Below, in pieces: positions 17,870 through 26,947 of a stretch of 64,000 nucleotides of DNA. Every line of letters begins with the position of its first letter. The stretch's first letter is position 1. Below the pieces are notes generated by a model. The model saw only the letters and a list, made by a program, of their open reading frames with translations. It did no database searches and was not told where the DNA came from. Origin of the DNA: Alphaproteobacteria bacterium 43-37 (lineage in GTDB: Bacteria > Pseudomonadota > Alphaproteobacteria > 43-37); assembly GCA_001897475.1 (NCBI GenBank), contig MKSY01000024.1:1-64000 (forward strand), given 5' to 3'. The translations under genes were made by a program, and so were the position numbers.

Positions 17870-18646
17870 TCACGATGTTTTGGAATTGTGCATCCTCTTT
17901 GAGAGCCATTTAGCTAACAGGATGCTAAACTCATACAAAATTGTCAGTGGAACAATGAGGAGAAATGGGCTTAAAAAATCAGGAGGGGTAAGGATTGCAG
18001 CAACAATAACGATGCCAAGAAAAGCATATTTTCGGTTCTTCTTGAGAGTTTCTTCGCTTATAACACCAACGCGGGTAAGCAGTGCAAGCAGCACAGGCAA
18101 TTGGAAACAAAACCCAAAGGCAAAAATTATTTTCATTACGGTTCCTAAATACTCATCGATTTTAGCCTCAAACCGAATGGGCATAGCATTTAAAGAGCCA
18201 GAAGTTTCAAAACTTAGAAAAAAAGACCAGGCCATTGGAATGACCACGAAATAGGCTAGAGCAGCTCCGAGTAGGAACAAAAGGGGAGTGGCGATCAAAA
18301 ATGGAAGAAACACCTGCTTTTCCCGTTTGAATAAACCAGGTGCGATAAACATCCAAATTTGATTAGCAATAATCGGGAAGCTTAAAAAAAGACCTCCAAA
18401 CATGGAAAGCTTTAGGTACGTGGTAAAGGCTTCCGTTAGGCCTGTATAGATCATGTGGCGTTCGGCCTTCTGCCCTAAAGTTTCCACCAAAGGTGCCGTG
18501 AGAAAGCCAAAAATTTCTGGCGCAAATAGATAACAAGCGCCGCTGGCTGCGATAAACCCAAGCAAAGAAATGATCAGACGTTTCCTGAGCTCAATCAAAT
18601 GATCAAGGAGGGTCATGGGCTTATGAGCGTGAGATTTATGCTTCAT
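17870..18646 (-). CDS. tatC: Twin-arginine translocase subunit TatC
   Basis: The 258-aa protein has six membrane segments and the TatC signatures LLDHLIELRKRLI at the cytoplasmic N-terminus, FTTYLKLSMFGGLFLSFP, and FEYLG-like DEYLGTVMKIIFAFG. TatC is the receptor for twin-arginine signal peptides. It is the third gene of tatA-tatB-tatC with gaps of 8 and 6 bp. A candidate substrate with an RR motif is encoded at 30567-31115. Confidence 0.95.
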   Translation of the reverse strand: MKHKSHAHKPMTLLDHLIELRKRLIISLLGFIAASGACYLFAPEIFGFLTAPLVETLGQKAERHMIYTGLTEAFTTYLKLSMFGGLFLSFPIIANQIWMFIAPGLFKREKQVFLPFLIATPLLFLLGAALAYFVVIPMAWSFFLSFETSGSLNAMPIRFEAKIDEYLGTVMKIIFAFGFCFQLPVLLALLTRVGVISEETLKKNRKYAFLGIVIVAAILTPPDFLSPFLLIVPLTILYEFSILLAKWLSKRMHNSKTS

Positions 18647-18652
18647 TATGCT

Positions 18653-18913
18653 TCAGGTTTCACTGTTGGATTTTGGTTTTTTAGGTTTAGAGGAAGTTGT
18701 CCGTTTGGATGGTTTTGGCTTAAGGTCAGCCTCATCATCATATGGATGAGAAATCATAGTTAGTGTATTGTGGGCAGTATAGGTAAAATCTCTAAATTTT
18801 CCAACCCATTTGCCAAGGGTGAAGAGCGCCTTTGGAAGATCTTTCGGGCCTATGATAATAAGCGCCAGAAGGGCAATCACTATGAATTCAGCCCATGCAC
18901 CAATATCAAGCAT
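18653..18913 (-). CDS. tatB: Twin-arginine translocase subunit TatB
   Basis: This 86-aa protein starts MLDIGAWAEFIVIALLALIIIGPKDLPKA: a single transmembrane helix with the GP(K/E)xLP hinge of TatB, then an amphipathic helix (LGKWVGKFRDFTYTAHN) and a Lys/Ser-rich tail. It is shorter than enterobacterial TatB, as is common in alphaproteobacteria. TatB works with TatC in signal-peptide recognition. Confidence 0.9.
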   Translation of the reverse strand: MLDIGAWAEFIVIALLALIIIGPKDLPKALFTLGKWVGKFRDFTYTAHNTLTMISHPYDDEADLKPKPSKRTTSSKPKKPKSNSET

Positions 18914-18921
18914 TGTTATAC

Positions 18922-19161
18922 CTATTTCTTAGGCTTAGCCGCAAGGCGCTTTTTAGCCGGGTTTTTTGCAAGAGGAGTAGGTTTTGCTGCTAATTTATGT
19001 GTCGAAACTGAATCAGATGTTTCCTCATCTTTCATGCCCTCACGAAAAGATTTAAGACCTTTGGCAAGATCCCCCATGAGACGCGGTAATCGGCCGGCGC
19101 CAAAAACCAGCAGGACAACCACGATGATTAATAAAAGATGACTTAAACTCAATGACCCCAT
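18922..19161 (-). CDS. tatA: Twin-arginine translocase subunit TatA
   Basis: This 79-aa protein has one N-terminal membrane helix (LSHLLLIIVVVLLVFGAGRLPRLMGDL) with the FGxxxLP hinge, an amphipathic helix (AKGLKSFREGMK) and a Lys/Ala-rich tail. TatA oligomers form the passage for folded proteins. It is the first gene of the tat cluster, 27 bp after the M50 protease gene. Confidence 0.92.
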   Translation of the reverse strand: MGSLSLSHLLLIIVVVLLVFGAGRLPRLMGDLAKGLKSFREGMKDEETSDSVSTHKLAAKPTPLAKNPAKKRLAAKPKK

Positions 19162-19188
19162 GTGACTCTCCTAGGTGGCTGGTAATTT

Positions 19189-19860
19189 TTAAGAAATTCC
19201 CAATAGGCTAAACAGCACGCTTGCTAGCATTTGACTTGTATGAATCAACATATAACCTATTGGGTTTATTTTCAAAGCCCATGGTAGCAACAGCACTAAC
19301 CCAAACACAATAAACATACCATAGGGTTCATGCTTTGCAAATATCTGCCCCCATTTTCTAGGCAATACACTCGCAATAATTCTTCCGCCATCTAAAGGTA
19401 AAATAGGCAGTAAATTGAATAGGCCAATGAATAAGTTCATAAACATCATGCTCACCAAAAGTGTGCTTGGAAAGCCATCTGGGTTTTGTCCAAATACCAA
19501 CAGAAGTTTGAGGCATATGGCAGATAAGATGAATATGATAAGATTCATGCCGGGCCCTGCTGCTGCAACAATAGCCATGCCAGACCTTGGTTTATGCAGC
19601 CGTGATGCGTTAACAGGTACAGGCTTAGCGTATCCAATTAAAAAGGGCGCTTGCGAGATAAATAAGACAACAGGGATCAAGATCGTTCCAAAAAGATCAA
19701 TGTGCTTGAGCGGGTTAAATGTTACCCGTCCTTGCGCATAAGCTGTCATATCTCCCAGCTTCATAGCTGCGTAGCCGTGAGCAGCTTCGTGCAATGTGAT
19801 GGCAATCACAATGGGAAGGAAAGAGATGATAGCTTTTTCAAATGCAGCAATAAAATCCAT
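19189..19860 (-). CDS. Site-2 protease family (M50) membrane metalloprotease
   Basis: The 223-aa polytopic protein carries the zinc motif HEAAH at residues 24-28 (ITLHEAAHGYAA) and the second M50 motif NLLPILPLDGGRI, which places the third ligand Asp. It lacks PDZ and CBS domains, so it belongs to the short YwhC-like group and not RseP. Such proteins cleave membrane-embedded substrates; the substrate here is unknown. It sits between the SPOR-domain gene and tatA in a same-strand run. Confidence 0.88.
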   Translation of the reverse strand: MDFIAAFEKAIISFLPIVIAITLHEAAHGYAAMKLGDMTAYAQGRVTFNPLKHIDLFGTILIPVVLFISQAPFLIGYAKPVPVNASRLHKPRSGMAIVAAAGPGMNLIIFILSAICLKLLLVFGQNPDGFPSTLLVSMMFMNLFIGLFNLLPILPLDGGRIIASVLPRKWGQIFAKHEPYGMFIVFGLVLLLPWALKINPIGYMLIHTSQMLASVLFSLLGIS

Positions 19861-19876
19861 AAGTATTCAGCCGTTT

Positions 19877-20992
19877 TTATGAGCCTGGTTTCATAATGAT
19901 GCAACCTACTTTCTCGGTGCCAAGTTTGTTGCATAATTCCTTAGCCTTTTTGTGTGAGGAAACGGGGCCAGCAACGACGCGATAACGAACACCTGAGTTA
20001 CCTAAATCCACCCGCATAATTTTCCCATCAAATTTACCAAGGATGTTCTTATGCTTTGCCCAGAGCCGTTTTTTCTCCGTTTCAGCAGCTTTCATGGAGG
20101 AAAGAGATGCGATTTGAAGCCTAAAACTATGAGGGCTAATAGCTTTGGTGGTGGGCGATGCGTTTTTAGCAGTTGCGCGTGGCTCTTGCTTGACAGCTTT
20201 AGATGTCGCAGGAGCTTCATCATTGATTGGTTGTGAGACTGGTGATGTAACAGGTGGTGCTGATACCTCTTCTTCAAGGGACGGTTGAGCTTGAGTTGGC
20301 AAAGTATTGGCAGGGGCTTCTGCAAGAGGCACAGGCGAAAGAGCTGGTACCGCCTCTTGAGCTTGCGGCTGAATCGTGGGTGACTGAGGTGTGTCTACAA
20401 CAGTGGTGGTGGAAAGGATGGGCCCTTCAGTTGTGGTGGTGATTTCTTGGGGCTGGGTTTTCCGTGCAGCCATATGAACTGGGGTGGCTTTAGGCCAAGC
20501 ATCAAAGTTTGCTTGTTCATTAGGGGTATTAGAGGTAGCAGGTGACTGCGAGGCTTCTGGTAAAGATGCGTTGGGCTGAGCTTCTAATGGAGGATAAGAT
20601 ACATCACTGGCATCAGGTAAGAGTTGGGTAGGCTCTTTTTCCTCTAACTGGTGCGTCTCAAGTCTTTGATAGATTAGCTTATCTTGATGAGGGACTTGGA
20701 TACCCCCTGGATCATTGGGGATTTCTTTCATTGGTCCTGGGATTGGCTTAATGAGAGGGACATCATTATGAGAATTGGTGGGGGTGTCTGGGGTGAGTAA
20801 TGTATACATCCCTACGCCAAAGCCAACCAAGATTACTAGGCTAATAGCAATGATTTTTTGTGGAGAATCAAAAAGCATACTCCAATGAAATTTTGCCGGC
20901 TCTTGTTGGGTTTCTTGCGTTGACCATGTGCGCTGTGTGGGCTCAGCCTGACGCTGTTGATATAGATACGGATCTTTGCGTTCAAATTTCAT
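19877..20992 (-). CDS. SPOR-domain membrane protein
   Basis: The 371-aa protein has a cytoplasmic head, one membrane segment near residues 48-68 (KIIAISLVILVGFGVGMYTLL), a long Pro/Thr/Glu/Gln-rich periplasmic linker, and a C-terminal SPOR domain (about 285-368: FRLQIASLSSMKAAETEKKRL, then VRYRVVAGPVSSHKKAKELC). SPOR domains bind denuded glycan strands at the division septum, so it probably belongs to the divisome periphery. Its start overlaps the argS stop by 4 bp. The order dgt-argS-SPOR is common in alphaproteobacteria. Confidence 0.88.
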   Translation of the reverse strand: MKFERKDPYLYQQRQAEPTQRTWSTQETQQEPAKFHWSMLFDSPQKIIAISLVILVGFGVGMYTLLTPDTPTNSHNDVPLIKPIPGPMKEIPNDPGGIQVPHQDKLIYQRLETHQLEEKEPTQLLPDASDVSYPPLEAQPNASLPEASQSPATSNTPNEQANFDAWPKATPVHMAARKTQPQEITTTTEGPILSTTTVVDTPQSPTIQPQAQEAVPALSPVPLAEAPANTLPTQAQPSLEEEVSAPPVTSPVSQPINDEAPATSKAVKQEPRATAKNASPTTKAISPHSFRLQIASLSSMKAAETEKKRLWAKHKNILGKFDGKIMRVDLGNSGVRYRVVAGPVSSHKKAKELCNKLGTEKVGCIIMKPGS

Positions 20993-22728
20993 TTATCAAA
21001 CATCTCCTCAAGAGGTGTTATGCCAAAAATGAGAAATCCAGAGGCGATTACTGTTCTTACACCATGCACCAGTTTTAATCGAGCCAGGGATAAGTGTAAA
21101 TCCCCATCCAGGATAAAGCGCAAGGAGCTGTCCTCTTTCCCCTTGTGCCATAATACATGAAAATGACTGGCTAAGTCATACAAATAAAAAGCAATTTTAT
21201 GGGGTTCGTGCAATATGGCGGCCATTTCAACAATGCGAGGCCATTCGGCGAGCTTTTTAATAACCAACAGCTCTTGAGGGTCCTTCAAAACATTTAAGTC
21301 AACAGATGTTTCCTGAATCCCAGCTTCAGCCGCTTGCCTCAAAACGGAACTACAGCGCGCATAGGCATAATTGACATAAAAAACAGGGTTTTCTTTGGAA
21401 AACTCCTTAACAGCTGCAAAATCAAAATCGAGCGGCATATCATTTTTACGGGTGAGCATCATAAATCGCAAAACATCTTTGCCAACTTCTTCAACAATGC
21501 TCTTGAGTGTTATAAAGCTACCTGCCCGCTTGGACATTTTAATAGTTTCACCTTGCTCAAGCAAATTGACCAACTGGCAAATGATGACATCCAAAACAGC
21601 TTTATCATTGGAAATGGCTTTAACGGCGGCCATTGTTCGTTTTACATACCCAATATGATCTGCACCCCAGACATTGATCAAATTGGCAGAAGAGCGTGTG
21701 TATTTATCATAATGATAGGCAATATCGTTGGCAAAGTATGTCCAAGAACCATCGGATTTTTGCAAGGGGCGATCCAAATCATCGCCAAACAATGTAGCTC
21801 TGAAAAGCAATTGTGGCTTGCTTTCCCAGTCTTCAATAACCATGCCTTTGGGGGGATCTATTGTTCCTATATAAACAAGATCTTTGGCCTTTAAATTTTC
21901 AATGGCTTCATTGACCTTCCCCGCCTCAACTAATTGGTGTTCAAAAGAGTATACATCAAGCTCTACGCCGAGGGCTGCCAAGCCGTCTTTGATTAGCTTC
22001 ATCATTTCGTCTACAGCAGTGGCCTTAAAATAATCAAGCCATGCGGCTTCGGGTTGATCTGCCCACTTTGGGCCATCTTTGTCCGCGATAGATTGCCCAA
22101 CAGGTATGAGATAATCCCCAGGATACAGACCTTCGGGGATATTCCCATCAAAATTTCCTAGGGCTTGTAGATAACGCAAATAAAGAGATCGTGCTAATGT
22201 TTCAACTTGGCCGCCGGCGTCATTGATGTAGTATTCTTTGATAACCTGATACCCGGCCTTCTTTAACAAGCTTGCGAGAACATCTCCCACAACAGCAATT
22301 CGCGCATGACCAGCGTGCAAAGGGCCAGTTGGGTTGGCAGAGACAAATTCAATGTTAACCGTAGAATTTTTTCCAATTGAGGAATCCCCATATGATGTTC
22401 CAAGGCTTAAAATATCATTCAGATGATTTTGCCAGATATGTGGCTTAAGGGTCAAATTCACAAAACCAGGGGCTGCAATATCTGCGCTTTGAACCGAAGG
22501 GTCAAGGGCAAGTTTCTCGGAAATTTTCTGCGCGATCACCATGGGGGCTTTGCCCACAACTTTGGCAAGAACCATGGCCGCATTGGTGGCCATATCGCCG
22601 TGACGGGTATCTTTAGGTGGCTCACAGGCTACCTTGGAAAAATCAGCTTCTAATGGGATATCGCCGTCATTTTGAAGTTGATTTAATGCGGTAATGACCT
22701 TTTCGTGAAAAAACTTAAATAAGTTCAC
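20989..22728 (-). CDS. argS: Arginyl-tRNA synthetase
   Basis: This 579-aa class I synthetase has the HIGH-type motif as HAGH in ANPTGPLHAGHARIAVVGD (about 129-147) and the KMSKS-type loop IKMSKRAGSFITL (about 395-407). The C-terminal DALR anticodon-binding domain includes NYAYARCSSVLRQA. It charges tRNA-Arg, including the tRNA-Arg(CCT) at 14546. Both ends overlap the neighbours by 4 bp (dgt upstream, SPOR gene downstream), showing tight coupling. Confidence 0.96.
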   Translation of the reverse strand: MNLFKFFHEKVITALNQLQNDGDIPLEADFSKVACEPPKDTRHGDMATNAAMVLAKVVGKAPMVIAQKISEKLALDPSVQSADIAAPGFVNLTLKPHIWQNHLNDILSLGTSYGDSSIGKNSTVNIEFVSANPTGPLHAGHARIAVVGDVLASLLKKAGYQVIKEYYINDAGGQVETLARSLYLRYLQALGNFDGNIPEGLYPGDYLIPVGQSIADKDGPKWADQPEAAWLDYFKATAVDEMMKLIKDGLAALGVELDVYSFEHQLVEAGKVNEAIENLKAKDLVYIGTIDPPKGMVIEDWESKPQLLFRATLFGDDLDRPLQKSDGSWTYFANDIAYHYDKYTRSSANLINVWGADHIGYVKRTMAAVKAISNDKAVLDVIICQLVNLLEQGETIKMSKRAGSFITLKSIVEEVGKDVLRFMMLTRKNDMPLDFDFAAVKEFSKENPVFYVNYAYARCSSVLRQAAEAGIQETSVDLNVLKDPQELLVIKKLAEWPRIVEMAAILHEPHKIAFYLYDLASHFHVLWHKGKEDSSLRFILDGDLHLSLARLKLVHGVRTVIASGFLIFGITPLEEMFDK

Positions 22729-23897
22729 GAAGCGCTCCGTTTCATGAGTGATTGAACTGGGGATGTGTAGCGCTTACCTGTTAATTTCTCATGAGCATGG
22801 AGTGCCTCAAGATCTGTAAGTTGCGCTATGGAATCAGCAATTTCAACAAATGGTTTGGGGTTTTCTGGTGAAAAGCTTTGATGCAATTTTGTTGTAAACA
22901 AGTCGCGTACCACGGCTCTTCCAATGGATTTCATCTCAAGAACCATAGGATGAAAATACATATTGTCTGAAAGGAACGAGCGAATGCTAGCCATATCTTT
23001 GGCACCATTCTGGGAAAGTGAAACAACTGGTAACGTAAGCTTACGAATATCTTGCGCAGACTGAGGCTTACAATCTTCCAGCCTCCTCTTGGTTTCATTG
23101 GCTAAGTCAGAAACCAAATGGTTGATAAGCCTGCGAATAGTTTCTTGCACCATATTGTCATCATTTAGGCCAGGATAAGTTTTGTCTACGCCAGCCATAA
23201 TGTTACCAATAACAGGTACCTGCTTTAAATCGGCGAGGACAAAAAGGCCTGCTTTAAATCCATCATCGATATCGTGGCTGTTATAAGCAATATCATCTGA
23301 AATAGCTGCAATCTGTGCTTCGGCACTTGGATAAGTGTCCAGCTCTAAATCAAAGGAAGCGTTAAACTTAAATATAGTTCTCAAAGCTGGATTATTTTCA
23401 AAATCACCCACAATGGGGCCATTATGCTTAACGATTCCCTCCAGAGTTTCCCATGAAAGGTTTAGCCCTGGAAAAAGAGGATATTTCTTTTCTAGGTGTG
23501 TAAGGACTCTGAATGTTTGATCATTATGGTTAAAGCCGCCAACCTCATGCATCGCATCCATGAGTGCGTCTTCCCCAGCATGGCCAAAGGGAGGGTGGCC
23601 AAAATCATGGGCTAAAGAAATCGCTTCAGACAGGTCCTCGTTTAGAGAAAATTTACGCGAAATGCCGCGTGCAATCTGCGCCACCTCCATGCTATGGGTT
23701 AAGCGTGTGCGATAGTATTCTCCTTCATTAGCAATGAACACTTGAGCTTTGTGCTTGAGGCGACGGAATGCAGTTGAATGGATGATTCGATCACGATCTC
23801 TTTGCAACGGATCTCGCATGAAGCAGTTTTCTTCTGGATGAAGTCTTCCACGTGACTCTTGCGGTAAGCAGGCGTAAGGTGCTAAAGTCATTGGCAT
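22725..23897 (-). CDS. dgt: Deoxyguanosinetriphosphate triphosphohydrolase-like protein
   Basis: The 390-aa HD-domain enzyme shows RDRDRIIHSTAFRRLKHKAQVF, RLTHSMEVAQIARGISR and the metal-binding SLAHDFGHPPFGHAGED. AISDDIAYNSHDIDDG completes the set. These enzymes hydrolyse dNTPs to the nucleoside and triphosphate and help balance the dNTP pool. It is the first gene of dgt-argS-SPOR, divergent from the erpA-like gene with about 100 bp between them. Confidence 0.92.
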   Translation of the reverse strand: MPMTLAPYACLPQESRGRLHPEENCFMRDPLQRDRDRIIHSTAFRRLKHKAQVFIANEGEYYRTRLTHSMEVAQIARGISRKFSLNEDLSEAISLAHDFGHPPFGHAGEDALMDAMHEVGGFNHNDQTFRVLTHLEKKYPLFPGLNLSWETLEGIVKHNGPIVGDFENNPALRTIFKFNASFDLELDTYPSAEAQIAAISDDIAYNSHDIDDGFKAGLFVLADLKQVPVIGNIMAGVDKTYPGLNDDNMVQETIRRLINHLVSDLANETKRRLEDCKPQSAQDIRKLTLPVVSLSQNGAKDMASIRSFLSDNMYFHPMVLEMKSIGRAVVRDLFTTKLHQSFSPENPKPFVEIADSIAQLTDLEALHAHEKLTGKRYTSPVQSLMKRSAS

Positions 23898-23999
23898 TGG
23901 TTAAAACCTTCGTGATGAAATGTTGCGTACGCATGATTAAGTTAGGTGTACTATCATCACTTCTTAAGCCTTTGTAAACCCTAAAGTGGATTTTTTGGC

Positions 24000-24362
24000 A
24001 TGCAAATTGATACTGAACAACCTTCAAATACCATACATATTCCTTTTTTGGTGAGCGATCGAGCTGCCGCACGCATTGCGTACCTTTTGCTAAAGCAGCC
24101 TGAAAACTGCTTTTTTCGTATCAGCGTAGAAGGTGGTGGATGCTCTGGGTATCGGTATCACTTTACCTTTGATGCACAGGTCACTGAAGATGATGTCATT
24201 TTTGAAAAAGATGCGGCGAAGCTTGTGATTGATGAGATATCACTGGGACTTTTAGCTGGTAGTCAAATGGATTATGAGGAAGATCTTATGGGCGCTATGT
24301 TTGTGATTAAGAATCCAAATACGACATCTAGATGTGGATGTGGCAATTCATTTTCTGTTTGA
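24000..24362 (+). CDS. erpA: ErpA/IscA-type Fe-S cluster carrier
   Basis: The 120-aa A-type carrier has the three conserved cysteines: Cys48 in VEGGGCSGY and Cys112 and Cys114 in SRCGCGNSF. It accepts Fe-S clusters from the scaffold and passes them to apoproteins. Its place beside dgt, rather than in an isc or suf operon, favours ErpA over IscA. xthA follows after 9 bp on the same strand. Confidence 0.88.
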   Translation: MQIDTEQPSNTIHIPFLVSDRAAARIAYLLLKQPENCFFRISVEGGGCSGYRYHFTFDAQVTEDDVIFEKDAAKLVIDEISLGLLAGSQMDYEEDLMGAMFVIKNPNTTSRCGCGNSFSV

Positions 24363-24371
24363 GTCTGGAGC

Positions 24372-25145
24372 ATGAGCGTTAAAATTGCCACATGGAATGT
24401 TAACTCGGTACGGGCTAGGCTAACACATTTGCTGAGCTGGCTAGCCGACTCAAAACCCGATATTGTTTTGTTACAAGAAGTGAAGGTTACTACGGAACAA
24501 TTCCCTTATGAGCCTATTGAAGAGCTTGGGTATAATATCCAAGTGCATGGCCAGAAGTCTTATAATGGTGTGGCGATTTTATCCAAGTTTCCCATTGAAG
24601 ATTTGATCGCAAACTTGCCTAATCGATCTGAAGATACACAGTCCCGTTACATTGAGGCTTTTACAGGTGGTTACAAAGTTGCCTCTGTGTATGTTCCTAA
24701 TGGTCAGTCGGTTGGGTCAGAAAAATTTGCTTATAAGCTGGAATTTATGGAAAGCTTAAAACAGCATTTGGCCACCTTGGTTCATCTTGATGAGCCTGTA
24801 TTTATTGGTGGAGATTATAATATTATTTTTGACGATAGGGATGTTTATGATCCTGAAGAATGGCGAGAGCAAATCATGTGCTCAGCGGTTGAAAAACAAG
24901 CGTTGAAAAGTCTACAATTTTTAGGTTATTGCGATGTTATTAGGCTCTTGCACCCGACCCAGCAACTCTATAGCTGGTGGGATTACAGGCAAAGTGCTTT
25001 TGCTAAAAATCAAGGCATTCGAATTGATCACATCTTAGCGTCCCCTCTCGGGATGGACAAAGTCCATAAGGCGGGCATTGATGAGCAGATGCGTGCTCAA
25101 TCAACACCATCTGATCATGCTCCGGTTTGGATAACTGTCGGATAA
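24372..25145 (+). CDS. xthA: Exodeoxyribonuclease III
   Basis: The 257-aa member of the exonuclease-endonuclease-phosphatase family has Asn10 (ATWNVNSVRAR), the metal ligand Glu36 (LLQEVK), GGDYNI near residue 147, RIDHILAS and the catalytic SDHAPVW near the C-terminus. It cuts DNA at abasic sites and degrades 3' ends in base-excision repair. Its stop codon directly abuts the stop of the convergent metal-binding protein gene, with no space for a terminator. Confidence 0.94.
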   Translation: MSVKIATWNVNSVRARLTHLLSWLADSKPDIVLLQEVKVTTEQFPYEPIEELGYNIQVHGQKSYNGVAILSKFPIEDLIANLPNRSEDTQSRYIEAFTGGYKVASVYVPNGQSVGSEKFAYKLEFMESLKQHLATLVHLDEPVFIGGDYNIIFDDRDVYDPEEWREQIMCSAVEKQALKSLQFLGYCDVIRLLHPTQQLYSWWDYRQSAFAKNQGIRIDHILASPLGMDKVHKAGIDEQMRAQSTPSDHAPVWITVG

Positions 25146-26075
25146 TTACGCTGAAACCTTCTGCGCAGTCTTGGCTTGTTCCATAGACTCACGCATGGTC
25201 TTGAGAAGCTCCATAAAGTTATGTTTTAAAAGTTGTAGATAATTTGGTGCAGGGCCATTTGAAGATGAGAGGGCATCTGAATAAAGAATGCCGCCAATTT
25301 TGACTTTTGTTTCCTCGGCGATTTGCTCCATGAGTGCAGGGTTTGTGATGTTTTCAACGAAGACTGCTGAAATGTTCTCTGCTCGGATTGTGTCTACAAT
25401 CTGGGCGATTGTTTTGGCGGAAGGTTCGGATTTTGTATCAACGCCTGTTGCGGAATAAAATTTAATATTATAATCCCGTGCCATATAGTTGAATGCATCA
25501 TGGCTGGTGATAACCTTTCGTTTGTTTTGAGGGATGCTGCCAAATTCTTTTTCAGCCCATTTATGCAAGTTTTGCAGCTCATCAATCATGGCCTTCCCAT
25601 TTTTTTCAAAAAGATCTTTGTGCTCTGGGTCGATTTGGCTTAATGAAGCGACGATGTTTTCAATATAATGAACGCCATTAAGCGGCGAATTCCAGGCATG
25701 TGGATCTGGGATCATCTCAATGCGGCTGGAAGAAAGTGGCTTTAACCCATCTGTGGCTTTAAAGATAGGGGCGGATGTTTTTGTTGCTTCGAAAAGGCGC
25801 TTCATCCAGCCTTCAAATTCCATCCCATTAATAAAAATTGCGTCGGCCTGTAAAATAAGTTTTGCATCGGAGGGCTTGGGTTCATAAACATGCGCGTCGG
25901 CATCAATGCCTACTAGGCAGACAACATCGGCATGATCTTGGCAGACCGCCTGGATCATGTCTCCTAAGATGCTAAAGCTTGAGACTATCTTTAGCTTTTC
26001 TTTGGCATAAGCAAAATCATGGAATGAGAAAAAAACCATAAGTGCGACAAAGGTGGCGTGCCATTTTTTTGTCAT
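25146..26075 (-). CDS. znuA: Zinc/manganese ABC transporter, periplasmic binding protein (ZnuA/TroA type)
   Basis: From the ATG at 26075 the protein is 309 aa with a signal peptide (MTKKWHATFVALMVFFSFHDFAYA). The cluster A-1 metal ligands are His62 (DAHVYEPKPSD), His126 (PDPHAWNSP), His192 (TSHDAFNYM) and Asp267 (LYSDALSS). Three His plus Asp is the TroA/ZnuA pattern; strict Mn proteins such as PsaA have Glu at the third site. The long His-rich loop of enteric ZnuA is absent. I rejected the 5' extension to 26255 because it lies inside znuB and has no signal peptide. The start overlaps the znuB stop (ATGA). Confidence 0.88.
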   Translation of the reverse strand: MTKKWHATFVALMVFFSFHDFAYAKEKLKIVSSFSILGDMIQAVCQDHADVVCLVGIDADAHVYEPKPSDAKLILQADAIFINGMEFEGWMKRLFEATKTSAPIFKATDGLKPLSSSRIEMIPDPHAWNSPLNGVHYIENIVASLSQIDPEHKDLFEKNGKAMIDELQNLHKWAEKEFGSIPQNKRKVITSHDAFNYMARDYNIKFYSATGVDTKSEPSAKTIAQIVDTIRAENISAVFVENITNPALMEQIAEETKVKIGGILYSDALSSSNGPAPNYLQLLKHNFMELLKTMRESMEQAKTAQKVSA

Positions 26076-26947
26076 GCGTGATGTGCCCTCCTGAGCAAAC
26101 TTCCATAACGGCCAATGATAAATGAGATAATATAAATAAACCCTGAAACAAGGATGATGGAGGGGCCTGACGGCCACTCGCTGTGGTAAGATAAAAGCAA
26201 GCCAATGTACCCGGCAATAAGGGCAAATATGCCAGCAATGATGGATAATGCCCAAACTTGTTGAGCCCAGAAGCGCGCAGAAACTGCTGGTAGCATCATC
26301 ATGCCAAGGGCCATAAGGGTGCCAATTGCTTGAAATGCAGATACCAAATTCATGACCACTAAGAATAAGAATATATAATGATAAATATGACCATTTCCTT
26401 TAACGGATTTAAGGAAATGAGCGTCATAGCACTCCAAGATAAGAGGGCGATATATTAAGGCGATCACCATGAGGGTGATGGACGAGATACATGAAACCAA
26501 GATCAGCGATGGGACATTAACGGATAAGATTGTTCCTAAAAGGACGCACATAAGGTCAACATTTCCGCCATAACTTGAGATGATCAAGATGCCAATACCC
26601 AAAGAGAGCAGGTAAAAGCCCGCAAAAGAAGCATCTTCTTTGAGAAGAGTTTTGCGTGATAATGCGCTCGCACTCAAGGCAACGCAGACGCCAGTCACAA
26701 AGCCAGCAAAACTCATCATTTGGATGGAAAGGCCTGAGATTAGAAATCCGAGTGCGGCACCTGGTAAAATGGCATGAGAGATGGCCTCTCCCATGAGGCT
26801 CATACGGCGCAGCACAAGGATTACCCCAATCGGTCCGCAGCCTAGGGCGAGGGCAAAGCAGGTTACCAACGGGCGCCTTAAAAACATATAAGATTGAAAT
26901 GGCTCAATAAAAAATTGATAAACCCACGTGAAAAAGGATTCAAACAT
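26072..26947 (-). CDS. znuB: Zinc/manganese ABC transporter, permease
   Basis: The 291-aa protein has about eight membrane helices and the ABC-3 family segments RRMSLMGEAISHAILPGAALGF and GTLMALGMMMLPAVSARFWAQQ. It forms the membrane channel of the importer with the neighbouring ATPase and binding protein. It overlaps znuC by 8 bp and znuA by 4 bp. Confidence 0.92.
   Translation of the reverse strand: MFESFFTWVYQFFIEPFQSYMFLRRPLVTCFALALGCGPIGVILVLRRMSLMGEAISHAILPGAALGFLISGLSIQMMSFAGFVTGVCVALSASALSRKTLLKEDASFAGFYLLSLGIGILIISSYGGNVDLMCVLLGTILSVNVPSLILVSCISSITLMVIALIYRPLILECYDAHFLKSVKGNGHIYHYIFLFLVVMNLVSAFQAIGTLMALGMMMLPAVSARFWAQQVWALSIIAGIFALIAGYIGLLLSYHSEWPSGPSIILVSGFIYIISFIIGRYGSLLRRAHHA

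Noticed and set aside
25146-26255. N-terminal extension of the metal-binding protein by 60 residues
   Set aside because: It lies inside znuB, breaks the signal peptide, and the ATG at 26075 overlaps the znuB stop in the usual coupled manner.
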